Below are positions 11,023 to 20,845 of a DNA stretch of 64,000 nucleotides, piece after piece. Every line of letters begins with the position of its first letter. Within the stretch, counting starts at the first letter, position 1. The notes below the pieces were generated by a model. The model was not told where the DNA came from, did not search any database, and saw only the letters and a list, made by a program, of their open reading frames with translations. Source of the DNA: Loripinus fragilis (Eukaryota > Mollusca > Bivalvia > Lucinida > Lucinidae); the NCBI GenBank assembly GCA_964019695.1, contig OZ026520.1:90772913-90836912 (forward strand). The letters run 5' to 3'. The position numbers and the translations under genes were made by a program.

Positions 11023-11846
11023 TTATTGTAGATCATTGTGCAAGCCGTGTAGATGCAACTTCAGAGTTCTTCAGTTTTAGCCCAGAATGATATTCACTTA
11101 CGAGCACTATAGATGTAAATGGGTTAAAGAACATCTTTTATTGCGATGGATGTCAGACCGTGTCTAGAATACAGAACCGATCATAAAGGGCTAAATGTGG
11201 CGTTTTAGCTCCCATAAATCCTGTGATTATGACCAATATAGCAATAACTATCGCCTGTTAAGGCTGGCTTGTAATTGAGAGAGGCTGGCCAAGTGACATT
11301 ATTTTTGTAGAAGGAATATAGATCAGCTTGTTCTTCGTGCTCCAGGCAAAGTACATGTACGTGTGATTTGAAGGTTTTTTTTGCATAAGTTACATGTACA
11401 TGTAGCAGCGAATGATCAGACAAGTCTGCGCAATAATAAGATGTTGGTGTTGTTGATGCTGCTGTTGAACAGTGTTGCTAACGCTTTCACAAGTCTTAGA
11501 TACGTCTTCTAAGAATCGCAAAATAATCATCTTCTATAATTCAACAAATATAGACTTGTCTAGTAAGAATTCTAAACATTATGATACGCCTTGTAAATAT
11601 CCACATACATGTAGATAAAGATTTGTCTTGAAAGTTCCACCCAAAAGTACGAATTCATCTTCTATATGAATCCCTAAACGATAACCCCTTTTGAGCGAAT
11701 AAACACAGGGCACAGTTTTTTTTCACCAGAGTCTGCACTGTTTGTTAAGACACCGATTTTCAAATAAAGAAATACAAAATGTATTTTGGATTGTATTACC
11801 TGAGGCGAGTTCAACAACGCGAGTGCTCGCGAGTGCTCGTTTTTCT
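11023..11846. other. No gene seen
   Basis: Contains ACATGTACATGTA-type motifs (about 11340-11405) and a doubled GCGAGTGCTC at 11818-11838. No repeat family or gene recognised. Confidence 0.5.
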
Positions 11847-12103
11847 GGGCCTGGAATTACAATGCCCCCTTAAAGTTAAGCAAGACTTAAATTAAGTAAT
11901 GATATTTCAACACGCTATATTAAATGCAAAATAAATTGCCTGGATCGATGTGGTATTTGTGGTCAAGGATATCATTTTGATCTTCAGAAAAATTAAAAGT
12001 ATTTTGATTTTAATCAGTTTTAAACGTTATTTTTCGCATCCTGAAAAATCAATGCTTAACTTAAGTCTTCCTTAACTCTAAGGAGGTGTTGTTACTCCGG
12101 GCC
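11847..12103. mobile_element. MITE-like element with about 55 bp imperfect TIRs
   Basis: The left end GGGCCTGGAATTACAATGCC continues to CCCTTAAAGTTAAG and CAAGACTTAAATTAAG. The right end reads CTTAACTTAAGTCTTCC, TTAACTCTAAGGAGGTGTTG then TTACTCCGGGCCC, its approximate complement (about 80 percent by eye). No coding capacity; only copy in the window. Confidence 0.65.
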
Positions 12104-12129
12104 CTGGTTCCTATCTTTATTCGTAATGT

Positions 12130-12196
12130 GTAAAGCCTTACATTAGAATGGCGGTTCCTTTGCGGGCCGATAGTGGCCCAAAACCGGTTGCTGGCT
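12130..12196 (+). mobile_element. Family E fragment
   Basis: Retains the right half of the central palindrome and downstream part: ATGGCGGTTCCTTTGCGGGC, CGATAGTGGCCC and GCTGGCTGGGT. Both termini are missing. Confidence 0.5.
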
Positions 12197-12445
12197 GGGT
12201 ACATACCTATTCAAGGGTGATCTTAACACATGCCACTTTGCTGGTTTTGCAATAATGTGGCTCAATTATATCGGTACTCCCCCGCATCAATTAGCCTTCT
12301 TTCACATCACGCACACCATGGTATTAGCGCTTCCGGATCAAGCAGTTCTGGTGCTAGGAGAATACTGAAGCGATTGTAGTGCACATATATCATCATTAAA
12401 CGTTTGTTGAAAATACGACACCGACTTCCAAGTGGCATCAGCAAT

Positions 12446-12853
12446 TGCACGACCCTTGGGCCTGTACTATGCGAGTCCGTCTGTCCATCCGTCTGTTACC
12501 AGTTAGTGAAAATTCTCATAAGTCTTGAACCTTATGGGATATTTGAATCAAATTTTGCATACTTATTTATTTGAATATTTTCCAGACACTGGTATGTAGA
12601 AAAGTCTTAGCAAAGCCTAGTCACCGTTTTGCATAACCTTCTTGGCGAAGCCTAGTCACCGTTTTGCATACCTGTGTCTCGACATTGTTAAAATGTATTA
12701 GAACTCGCTTTCTAATGGAACCTATCTTAGAACGACTATCCGTCCACCTTGAAAGATATGTTGAAACACTCAGTTTGGCTACCTGAACATTGTTTTAAAA
12801 TTAAATACCTAGAGCTTCATTCTAATAAGCAAATATTCATCTTAGGTCGTGCA
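12446..12853. mobile_element. Family J element, copy J1
   Basis: Left end TGCACGACCCTTGGGCCTGT then a GTCCGTCTGTCCATCCGTC-rich stretch, CAGTTAGTGAAAATTCTCAT and ATTTGAATCAAATTTTGCAT; the right end is the shortened complement GGTCGTGCA. The layout (ends, GTCC/CATCC-rich tract, non-coding body) resembles pearl-like elements. It contains an internal duplication at 12605-12671. Confidence 0.65.
12605..12671 (+). repeat. Tandem duplication, about 35 bp, two units
   Basis: AAGCCTAGTCACCGTTTTGC occurs twice, preceded by CTTAGC or CTTGGCG. It lies inside J1. Confidence 0.9.
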
Positions 12854-12878
12854 TATTACTGTCAGTTGATTTAATACA

Positions 12879-13222
12879 TAGAGGATCTTACATGAGTGCT
12901 CATGTTTTATTGAATTTATTAAACGAGTTGGGAAAAAGAGATAAAATGCGAGGCTTGCCGAGCATTTTATCTCTTTTTCGCAACAAGTTTAATAAATTCA
13001 ATAATACAAGAGCACGAATTTTAGATTCTATTTATCATATGACAAATACTTTGAAACCTGTTTTCTGACGTAAACACGTTATAATTTTGTCATTATGTGC
13101 GCAACGTTGTTATGGACGTCATAACGTTTCCCGTAAATCTATAAACGACTAGTGGTTTATCGATTTTATTGCATGGCGTTATTTCACTCCCAGACGCGAC
13201 GTCATATGATAAATAGAGAATA
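12879..13222. mobile_element. Family K element, copy K1 (two fold-backs)
   Basis: About 344 bp, also seen at 30.06-30.32 kb. The first part (12898-13015) folds back: TGCTCATGTTTTATTGAATT at the left meets AATTCAATAATACAAGAGCA at the right, with ATAAAATGC and GCATTTTAT next to the loop. The second part (13027-13222) has its own inverted ends ATTCTATTTATCATATGAC and GTCATATGATAAATAGAGAA. No coding capacity. Confidence 0.7.
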
Positions 13223-13373
13223 GTAAACTGTGTTTCCGTGATATGAAAATTATGTCACGAAGGAATGGTGGTGATTTGGTAAACAACGAGTCCGCAGGAC
13301 GAGTTGTTTACCAAAATCACCACCATTCCTGAGTGACATAATTTTCATATCACGGAAACACAGTTTACTATTC
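13218..13373. repeat. 156 bp near-perfect palindrome
   Basis: Arms of about 70 bp. The left arm begins GAATAGTAAACTGTGTTTCC and the right arm ends GGAAACACAGTTTACTATTC; the inner arms are GGAATGGTGGTGATTT and AAATCACCACCATTCC around a GTTTACCAA / TTGGTAAAC stem and a short loop near GTCCGCAGGAC. I see only one or two mismatches or indels. Long frames on the minus strand here arise from the palindrome and the poly-C next to it. Confidence 0.95.
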
Positions 13374-13444
13374 TGTATATTATATAACCCTCCGGTGATG
13401 TCTTCTATGAAAAAAGAAAGGGAACAAGAAAAAAAACACACAAA

Positions 13445-13469
13445 CCCCCCCCCCCCCCCCCCCCCCCCC
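13445..13469 (+). repeat. Poly-C run, 25 bases
   Basis: Twenty-five consecutive C, about 70 bp beyond the 156 bp palindrome. A run of this length is prone to slippage and sequencing error. Confidence 0.95.
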
Positions 13470-14120
13470 GGTGCGTAGTAATCCAATGGAATGGAAGTTG
13501 CTTGGCCCCGCCTACATGTCACATTTCGGCTGTGCCACTCAAGCTTTGTCTCAAAAGTCCTTATATTAATAGAATCAAAAGAAAAGTAACTGTCTAGCGA
13601 AATCATTGTTTTATATATTTGCGTTGTTTCCCTTACAACGTAATGCGCAACTTATAGCCAAGGGAAAGCACTCTATAAGCCTGTCGCTTGACAAAAACAG
13701 AAACATTTCATTTGAGGATTGAACATCGGGAGATCCATTTCAGTTGTTTTTTTAGCCACTTGCTAGTCTGTTGCTTGCCAGATCAGACGGCAATAGCCCG
13801 AGAAATTGACTGAAATGTGTTTGTCACACAAAATGAGGATGATTTTGTGAGGAGTAAAGTGACTCGGAGGAGATCAGAGAATTGGACTAGCCGCAAGCGC
13901 CATGACAGGGAAAAAATACAGCTCAGATGTAAATATTTGGCTGGTGTCTGATCTGGGTATAATAACATTGGATCAGCATTGTCAATTTTTATGTAGAATG
14001 CCGTAAAATCTTCAAAACTCCCAAATTCCTCTAAACTTGACCAGGATGGATCATATCTGATGGTGAGTCTGATTGTTTTGTGCATATGTGTGATGAAAAA
14101 GTAGTTCCGACAAAAAATAT
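13470..14120. other. No gene supported
   Basis: Contains an open minus-strand frame (about 13783-14120) with a partly protein-like stretch, but part of it reads through a CAGATCAGACACC motif typical of local repeats and a short hairpin. No splice signals or family were recognised. Confidence 0.4.
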
Positions 14121-14124
14121 CGAC

Positions 14125-14155
14125 AGTGATGATATGACTTTTTCATATCATCACT
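14125..14155. repeat. Short hairpin, 13 bp perfect stem
   Basis: AGTGATGATATGA and TCATATCATCACT separated by five bases. Confidence 0.9.
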
Positions 14156-14400
14156 AGTGAAATATTTCACTCCTCAAAGATACTAAAATTATCTCACTGC
14201 AAATCAATAGGAAATTAATGCTAGGTATATAATATAGATGGTTTATGTGATCACGGTACTGTATCAAGCCAGATGAGACGCTGCAACGCGCGACATCCCA
14301 TCAGGATCTAAACTGTTTCTCGCGGTCAACAAGATTATATGTAACACTCTACGAAGTAACACAACTCAAATGCAAATAAAATTACTGTGTTATATTTTGT

Positions 14401-14515
14401 GGGGGGGGGGGTTGATTTGATTGTTGCGTTGTCTTTTTGTGATGTAGCTCATAGTGTCCATTTTAGTTAAGTTATCATCTTTCTGAGAAAGAGAGAACTA
14501 CTAGCAGTTGCTTAC
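14401..14515 (+). repeat. Poly-G run and weak family G fragment
   Basis: Eleven G at 14401-14411, followed by TAGTGTCCATTTTAGTTAAG and ATCTTTCTGAGAAAGAGAGA, which resemble the middle of family G. Confidence 0.45.
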
Positions 14516-14665
14516 TTCGTGATATTCTTGCTGTCATGTGGCTGTCACAATCGGAACGGTTTCGGCCAATTCCGTGGAATTCCATGGAATCAGACATCGG
14601 ATGTACATCGCGGAGAAGCCATGCCAACTCAATAACAAGTGTGACTGCAGCAAAACAAACGGTTA

Positions 14666-14738
14666 TAAATGAAGTTAATGTTTTAATGAAATATCGCTGT
14701 AGCGATATTTTATTGAAAAAATACATTAACTTCATTTA
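14666..14738. repeat. 73 bp palindrome
   Basis: TAAATGAAGTTAATGTTTTA on the left is matched by the complement of ATACATTAACTTCATTTA on the right, with ATATCGCT / AGCGATAT at the centre. A single small imbalance lies in the A/T tract. Confidence 0.9.
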
Positions 14739-15435
14739 TTCTTCTGATTTAACCTATCAGGGAATCTGATATGCCTGAGCCACATGCTACAGAACTAATA
14801 TTCCTTACGCCAGTTCCGGCTAACAAAATGGAGCTTTTTTGTACATAGTAATACACGTAATGCGTCCTACGTACATCCGATGCGTGATTCGATTCTCGAA
14901 TTGTGCCGGACTTTTCCGATTGGTGGCTGTCAGTTCCCTTTGTTTCTTCCTCAAGGTGTCATATGTTGGTCTGTGGTATGCTTTTATGACATTTCCAGGG
15001 CATAATCACTTTCTTTTAGAATATCGATGAATATACTCGCACACGGATAAAATGTTAATCTCATCAATTGAGAAGGGAGACGGTCACTTGATATTTTTTT
15101 ACAAGAACGTCAAGTTGTTGGGATTTGTATAAACATGTGCATGAGGCATACTTAGTATACTTGAAGTTCAATGATGGCACATTTTAGTCTAACCTATGCT
15201 AATTTACGTCTCAATAATTATTATAATGACACCTCCATGGCTTTAATCATATTAAATAGGCACAGATTTTAACAAGCGCGTTTTGGTCTTTCTTCAATGG
15301 AATAATATTGGCAATTCTGTAGAATTTCTCTCTTGAACCCATGTATTTAACTGAGTTAAACGCAATTTCGTTGGTTTCCCGAAAATTAATTGGTTGTGTT
15401 TGCAAAATTCTCAGAATCAAAGTTTAGACGGCTCG
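14739..15435. other. No gene seen; possible family G trace near 14925-15012
   Basis: CAGTTCCCTTTGTTTC, TCATATGTTGGTCTGTGG and ATTTCCAGGGCATAATCACT are a weak echo of the family G end. The rest is unremarkable. Confidence 0.4.
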
Positions 15436-15461
15436 TTAGAAAAATACCATCTGCAAAGTGT

Positions 15462-15506
15462 GACGACTCAGGCGAGACTGTACATAAGCACAGTCTCGCA
15501 CGAGTC
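15462..15506. repeat. Hairpin, about 18 bp stem
   Basis: GACTCAGGCGAGACTGT and ACAGTCTCGCACGAGTC pair around an eight-base loop. It lies in the 3' part of the candidate coding frame on the minus strand. Confidence 0.85.
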
Positions 15507-15539
15507 GCAACACTTTTTTCTGTGACTTAGAGAAAAATA

Positions 15540-15717
15540 AAACCTCGCGCGCAAATGCCTCTTGAGAGGTAGACCAAACGTTTTGGGGATAATCGAAATC
15601 AACATGTTCAGATGCCCGTTTTCGGTACGTTTTCTCGACGTTTGGCATACGTCCTGTCTTATCATTGAAGAGCGTAGGGTTGTTATTAGATGTCTCAATT
15701 GAAGAGACTGTCTTCAT
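15540..15717 (-). CDS. Candidate first exon of an unrecognised gene (59 residues)
   Basis: A minus-strand frame opens with ATG at 15717 and has an in-frame stop just before it. It reads MKTVSSIETSNNNPTLFNDK, then TGRMPNVEKTYRKRASEHVD and FDYPQNVWSTSQEAFARE. Composition is protein-like: charged, with spaced aromatic residues and no low complexity, unlike nearby frames. The frame continues to 15436, but that part overlaps a hairpin (15462-15506) and looks non-coding, so I end the candidate at a possible splice donor GAG-GTTTTA at 15540. I see no signal peptide, membrane segment or known domain. No partner exon was found. It may equally be a chance frame or a pseudogene piece. Confidence 0.25.
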
Positions 15718-16189
15718 ACTTCAAGATGTTTGACAACCGACAATTTTAAGCCAAAGCTTACGGGAATCCCTGTAATAAGATGATACAAGACTTAATAAGG
15801 AAATCTTGGCTGGCATCCTTCAGATTTACAGTACGTGAGTTGTGATGCCTCAAGGTTGTATTTCTTCGTCTCAATTTTGTCAAGTTTGCCACTTGGCAAT
15901 GAGACTTATTTTAAACGTACGCGATGATAGTGTGTATTTGAAAATCAAATGTCTTATGCTAAAATAAACGTTGTGGGTAGTCAAAGAACCCAAACACATG
16001 TTAGAAAATATTTCACAATTTTACTCCCAAAACGTTTGTTAATCTTTTGTCGTTTGTTATTGTTTTTTTTGTTTTGTTTTTTTTTTTTTCAGTAAAATAT
16101 GTTTTCTTCATTTATTTTGTAATTACATGCTTCATTTCGTTAATAATGATATAAAACAATAAAACAATGATGCAACCTTAGCATTTGAG
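15718..16189. other. No gene seen
   Basis: AT-rich, with poly-T tracts around 16060-16090. Confidence 0.5.
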
Positions 16190-16326
16190 CTATGGTACTT
16201 CAAAGACAAGCATTGGCTCTCTTGTATGTGATATTTTCTTGTGTTTTTGTTACTTTCCCATTTGGTGTCCTGGGTTAGGTTTGGTACTTGATTGTATCGA
16301 TATCTTATCTTTGCCTTCTTCCTTAC
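16190..16326 (+). repeat. Family F repeat, copy F5 (tail)
   Basis: TTGGCTCTCTTGTATGTGAT, TTACTTTCCCATTTGGTGTC, CTGGGTTAGGTTTGGTACTT, GATTGTATCGATATC and CTTCTTCCTTAC. Confidence 0.75.
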
Positions 16327-16452
16327 TTTGCTTTGATTGTTTTCCTGATGTATTGTGCCATTTGTGTTCTGTGAATATTCCTCACGGTGCCATGGGTAGG
16401 TCTGCAGTGTGTGACTGTTGTATTTCTTGATCATACGCACTTACTTTTATAT
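16327..16452 (+). repeat. Family G repeat, copy G3 (tail), abutting F5
   Basis: TGTTTTCCTGATGTATTGTG, TTCCTCACGGTGCCATGGG, GTCTGCAGTGTGTGACTGTT and TTGATCATACGCACTTAC. The F tail ends directly where the G piece starts. Confidence 0.65.
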
Positions 16453-16939
16453 CCAGCATATATACGGACAGTGTTGGAGGTAGTTATTTACTAACTTTAA
16501 TATTGGATTTTTCAGATTTAAACTGTTGATTAATCATTTAATGAAGTTGAATACATTCCGGTATACCAAGCAACATTTCAACTTCGAAACGATATAATTT
16601 AAATTATTCAACAAGAATCATTGTACAATTGTCTAAAGAATTTTACAGAAAGTTTGTTTGAGCACCAGAGCTGCTAAAAGGTATAAGGTGGTACTTTTGC
16701 AATACAATATATACACATTCAAACTACAATTATGTTTAAAGCTTGAACTGTGTGACTCAATTATTGTAAAGAAGAAACAGTAATTTAGTAGTGTTATAAA
16801 GTAAAGTTGACATTAATGATACATTTTGAAGGAACATTTTGTGTGTGAATAAATATGACACTGGCAACATGTGGTAAATAGTCCTAACCCTGTGTAGAAA
16901 GACACTAGGTGCTCATATACATACAAACATGTATATGAT
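16453..16939. other. No gene seen
   Basis: AT-rich with no recognised family. Confidence 0.5.
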
Positions 16940-17178
16940 TGAGCCGTGATATGAGATTTCAAACAATGTGGCATTTTGACATGTGAAGACACAGACGAGC
17001 ATGTGTAGCATCCTTTTAAGCTTAGAAACTCCAAATGGTGTTCCGTCAGTAGCTTAACATTCATAGAATACTCAATCGACTAGCAAAGGCTCTGATCAGA
17101 CTGCGCGTATGCGCAGGCTGATCTGAGGCTTTGCTGGGCGCATATACCACATTGTTGGACATCTCATGTCGCGGCTCA
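16940..17178 (+). mobile_element. Family C TIR element, copy C2
   Basis: Ends TGAGCCGTGATATGAGATTT and CATGTCGCGGCTCA. Same internal order as C1, including AAACTCCAAATGGTG, GTCAGTAGCTTAAC and the CTGATCAGACTGCGCGTATG / CGCAGGCTGATCTGAGG hairpin. Confidence 0.85.
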
Positions 17179-17722
17179 TATTATTTTAATATCTCTAAAA
17201 AAAGCCTGTAAGAAAGGTCTTATCAAATCCAAATCTTGAAAAGGGCTTTCACAAACCAACTCTTGAAAAAGGTCTAATGTGGCCAGATCTTAAAAAGAGT
17301 TTTATATATATGTTTACAATCAATTTAAGAAAATTTCATTTTAAGCAGAAACATATTAGGGAAAATGGTGAATAAATTTTGTGGAGACAATACTACACTT
17401 AAATTCGACGCTAACGTTATGGCATTTGTTCTTTGAAAAAATGCAATTGGCGGGTCATTAGGTCATGTACAGGTGTATCGTTTGTTATGTGACAATTAGG
17501 AATTACTTCTGCTTTGACGAATCTAGTGCCATTTACTTTAGGAAACATTGGTTGCTTTTAAATGGCGTTCGCCAAGTTTATGTCAAAATTATTCCAGCCA
17601 TCAGAAATGGTAATCCTTCCTGCTAGCTTCATTTGTATTAGTTCCGTTTTATTGCTTAATCAGCACAATGGAATTTCACAAACGAGTAGTGACAATTGAT
17701 GTTGGTTCGAGTTAAACAAGAT
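17179..17722. other. No gene seen
   Basis: AT-rich with several AAAAAG-type runs; no repeat family recognised. Confidence 0.5.
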
Positions 17723-17833
17723 CCCAGCAGGCAGATTACTTCCAAACAACGTCGTATTAACGTCGATGCGACGTGACGTCACGTCGCATCGACGTTAATG
17801 TTCCGATATTTGGACGTCATGTGCCTTTCGGGA
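17723..17833. mobile_element. Family L element with CCAGCAGGCA / TGCCTTTCGGG ends
   Basis: Starts CCCAGCAGGCAGATTAC, ends TCATGTGCCTTTCGGGA, and is built around a perfect palindrome with GACGT-rich arms. CCCAGCAGGCA...TGCCTGCTGGG termini around ACGTTG/GACGTC repeats are a widely shared MITE-like pattern in animal genomes; the assignment here is by pattern. Confidence 0.6.
17756..17799. repeat. 44 bp perfect palindrome
   Basis: Half site ATTAACGTCGATGCGACGTG plus AC, followed by its exact reverse complement with no loop. It forms the centre of the family L element. Confidence 0.97.
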
Positions 17834-18244
17834 ATATTCTGAACAGTCTATTAAAAAATTGACTTTTCAGAGTTTTTAAGTTTGTTCTGTGCCAGTTGTA
17901 TTATGTAAGCCGAACATGTGCACAGTTAAGATCCTCCTCGGAAACTTTGACAGTTTCTGACGATCTGACATTTCGAATTGTTTTTTGTCTGCAAGTGATC
18001 TGGTTTCTAGGGCTCAATTAAAGTGCAATTTTGCTCTTGCTTAAGCTATATCATTGCTAATTTGATCGGTATTTATTGCATTTTCTTTGTGCACCTCAAC
18101 TGTTTTATAATCTCTGTGCCATGAAGGCAATTGATTTGCAGTGATTCTATTAGGCATTTTGGAACCATTAGAACAATAAAGGAACAGTCATTGAATTATA
18201 AAGACAGACAGAGTGAAACTATATGAGAGGAGTTCAGAATAACA
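17834..18244. other. No gene seen
   Basis: Unremarkable AT-rich DNA. Confidence 0.5.
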
Positions 18245-18264
18245 GTGTGCGTGCGTGCGTGCGT

Positions 18265-18343
<79 letters not shown>
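18245..18343 (+). repeat. (GT)n microsatellite with GTGC lead-in
   Basis: Four GTGC/GTAC-type units and then about 38 GT units. Open frames on both strands across it are repeat products. Confidence 0.97.
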
Positions 18344-18345
<2 letters not shown>

Positions 18346-18358
18346 CTTTATGCATATA

Positions 18359-18587
18359 TAATATGGGCCTCGACGCGAGAAACCCTGACTTTGTTGCATT
18401 CGAATCACAAAGGCACAGACCAGCCTGGTCAGCGGTTTTGTTGTTCTCTATCTAAACATTATGGTAGTCAAACATGCTTCATGCAAATTCTAAATAGTCT
18501 GCCTAATCTCAGTGGCCTGGCAGGGCGAATTGAGTCTAACTTGGTCTGAAACCCCAAAGACAGATTTTCTCGCTTCGAGGCCCAGAT
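18359..18587. mobile_element. Family B TIR element, copy 2
   Basis: Ends TATGGGCCTCGACGCGAGAA and TTTTCTCGCTTCGAGGCCC, with CAAAGGCACAGACCAGCCTG inside. It starts 16 bp after the GT microsatellite. Confidence 0.75.
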
Positions 18588-19177
18588 AACATTGACATTT
18601 AAGTATTGCCACAGTAGTTCTTAAGCTCGGGCTTCTTTTATTACTTTTCTTTTGTACATGTCGGTCCGTTAAACAGTTTTGAGGCGTGGTAACATGCTAG
18701 TAGTACATTGCTGGCATACTATAATTGCAGGGATTGACTTATTTGAAGGACTCATGGTCGTACTTGCAGACTTTACCTGTTTTTTAGACGACTCATTGCC
18801 TTAATCGAGGTCAAACGAAGATGAAAGGCAAGTTCGGGTTGGTCTGGTATCTGCTACAGTGATGTCATAATGCACTGAATGTTTACTCAATTGGGCATGT
18901 GGTTGATCCTAGCAGTTATCCCTGATATATGTGCTCTCTAGAGGAGTATGTTGGAGGGTGTTTGTTTACTTCTATTTATAAGTAAACTAAGTGAAGGTTT
19001 AAGCATGCATGTATATGCAATATATATTCATATATATTCATATATATAACAAAACGTTGAGTACAAGAAATATAATGGGATTCCTGTAAAATAAATGTAT
19101 ATACTAATATTTCATCTCCTTAGACAACAGAAGTTTGATGTACACAAACATACTGCAACAGACATACCAAGAGAATA
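18588..19177. other. No gene seen; ATATATTC repeats near 19015-19050
   Basis: AT-rich, with a short (TATATATTCA)n stretch. No family or gene recognised. Confidence 0.5.
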
Positions 19178-19180
19178 TTG

Positions 19181-19240
19181 GTCAGTTGGTTAGGGCTATT
19201 TGCAAGCTTTAAAGGTGTCATGACCGAATCCGACCTTTAG
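19181..19240 (+). repeat. Possible tRNA-derived SINE head
   Basis: GTCAGTTGGTTAGGGC resembles an A box and TGACCGAATCCGACC, about 40 bp later, resembles a B box. The tRNA fold itself is not intact (no convincing acceptor pairing), so this is at best a degenerate SINE promoter. Confidence 0.3.
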
Positions 19241-19459
19241 TCAACCTAATGAGTTTGTCCCTGCAATTCTAGTATGCCTGCTTTGCTGGTCCAGGGATGA
19301 GTCGATGCTGGGTTTTATTTATTGTTAACTGTATATGCCACGTGTGTTCTGATTTGAGAGAGACGTACCTATCTATTGTCACTATTGGTAGACTATATGG
19401 AGGCGTTTTCTGGTCATTTTAATTTGTGTTCGTAACGACACCTTAATGTGGAAGCATCA

Positions 19460-19512
19460 CCATTGATTATAATCATCATCATCGTTGTCATCATCATCAG
19501 CAGCAGCAGCCA
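19460..19512 (+). repeat. Imperfect (CAT)n/(CAG)n trinucleotide stretch
   Basis: ATCATCATCATCGTTGTC then ATCATCATCAGCAGCAGCAG. Surrounding DNA (19241-19670) shows no gene. Confidence 0.9.
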
Positions 19513-19671
19513 TTCGTAATACGGCAACAGGTATATGTACGAGCACACACAAAGAGGATGGGTAAAACCTTAAGACTTCAATCTTACTTAATAGGAGACA
19601 TAAAGCTTATATTTTTAACGCATGGCAAATCCTTTTTTCACTTGAACTTACAAGGACAGTTTCTGGGAAGA

Positions 19672-20000
19672 ATATTTGTTACCAGTAAATGCATTTAAGC
19701 CCCCACTCCGGTGGTTTAGGCTGCTGTCCAATCTAAGATGCTGGTTTTGTTGTTGTTGAGTCATTTTTAATGTTGCTCCCATTGTTTGTGGGGGCTCTGT
19801 GTTTGGTCCTTTTTGTCTTACAGTACTTAGTGTCCTTTCTAGCTTTGCAATTATTTTGATGAGGAAAAGAGAACTGGTGGTCTTACTTTACTTGCCTTTC
19901 CAATGTTTTGTGACTGGATGTATCATGTGGCTCTTCCTAACTGTGCCGTGGGCTGGTATGTAGTGTGTATTTGTGGTATTTCTTGGCCATACTCGGCGTT
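19672..20000 (+). repeat. Family G repeat, copy G4 (longest)
   Basis: Adds a head to the family: TTACCAGTAAATGCATTTAA, GGCTGCTGTCCAATCTAAG, GGTTTTGTTGTTGTTGAGTC; then TGTTGCTCCCATTGTTTGTG, TTAGTGTCCTTTCTAGC, TTTTGATGAGGAAAAGAGA and the usual end TTGTGGTATTTCTTGGCC. Copy G8 shares this head. Confidence 0.75.
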
Positions 20001-20103
20001 GTTTTCTTCACGAAGACCTTGAGACATCAAACGTTTATGCATTTAGACACTTAGTGTGCATGTGCAAGTTTTATCCCTGCATAATCGGATTGTTTATTCT
20101 GAA

Positions 20104-20163
20104 TGGCTCCTATGCGGCTTATTAAATGTTGAAAGGCTCTTATACGGCTTATTAAATGTTGCG
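20104..20163 (+). repeat. Tandem duplication, 30 bp, two units
   Basis: GGCTCCTATGCGGCTTATTA and GGCTCTTATACGGCTTATTA, each followed by AATGTTG. The long frame covering 20056-20553 runs through this and an F fragment and is not gene-like. Confidence 0.9.
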
Positions 20164-20401
20164 TTCAGCATGAAAACAAAAGCATGTTCATCTTCTTGGA
20201 TTTTCCATAAAAGTATGGATGGTCCATACTATATAGTGATGGTCACATGTTATACTTTCCAAATACCATTGTGTTTTTCTCTGGAGGATGTTGTTGTCTT
20301 AGCAAACAATGTAAACCTTGATGAAATGCCTCATTATGCTGCATTTCATCTGGGTCTTCACTGTTTGTCAAAATACGCATTTAGGAGTCACAAGTATGTA
20401 A

Positions 20402-20470
20402 AGGGCATCCTGGGTCAGGTGTGGTACTTGATTGCGTTGATTCCTGATCTTTGCCGTCTTTCTTACGTTT
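20402..20470 (+). repeat. Family F fragment, copy F6 (tail only)
   Basis: ATCCTGGGTCAGGTGTGGTA, TGATTCCTGATCTTTGCCG and TTTCTTAC. Confidence 0.75.
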
Positions 20471-20679
20471 ATACTAATTCCACGATCTGGAGCATGCCTA
20501 AAAAAGGACAGCTGTTTGTCGCAATTCAATTAAACAAAATTTCATACCATTGACATTGCATTATCGTTGCATTTGTACCTGCGGTTATTTGGATGTATGC
20601 TACAGATTCAATAATATATCGCTCTAGCACACAGTTTGTAATATTTAACTCTATATGTAATCTGCTAGTGTCATCTATT

Positions 20680-20835
20680 AATAGGCTTTTCTGTTGTTGT
20701 TGATTCGGTGTTGAGAGCTGGTTGCTTTGCTTAATTTGTCTTCCTGGTGTCTTGTGATGGTTGAGCGGCTCTTCCTCGCGGTGCCACCGGGTTGTCTGCG
20801 GTTTGTGATTGTGGTATTTCCTGATCATACTCACT
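20680..20835 (+). repeat. Family G repeat, copy G5
   Basis: GCTGGTTGCTTTGCTTAATT, TTCCTGGTGTCTTGTGATGG, GAGCGGCTCTTCCTCGCGGT, GTTGTCTGCGGTTTGTGATT and TCCTGATCATACTCACTTAC. A second G copy follows head to tail. Confidence 0.8.
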
Positions 20836-20845
20836 TACTATTTTT

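Noticed and set aside
13250..13606. 118-codon minus frame
   Set aside because: It is formed by the 156 bp palindrome and a poly-C run read as glycines.
13783..14120. Minus frame with a partly protein-like stretch
   Set aside because: Part of it overlaps a CAGATCAGACACC motif shared with local repeats and it starts in a hairpin; no splice sites or homology could be supported.
18196..18549. Open frames across the GT microsatellite
   Set aside because: Cys-Val and Thr-His strings are translations of the dinucleotide repeat.
20056..20553. 165-codon frame, the longest in the window
   Set aside because: It covers a 30 bp tandem duplication and a family F tail. The composition is not gene-like and no domain is seen.
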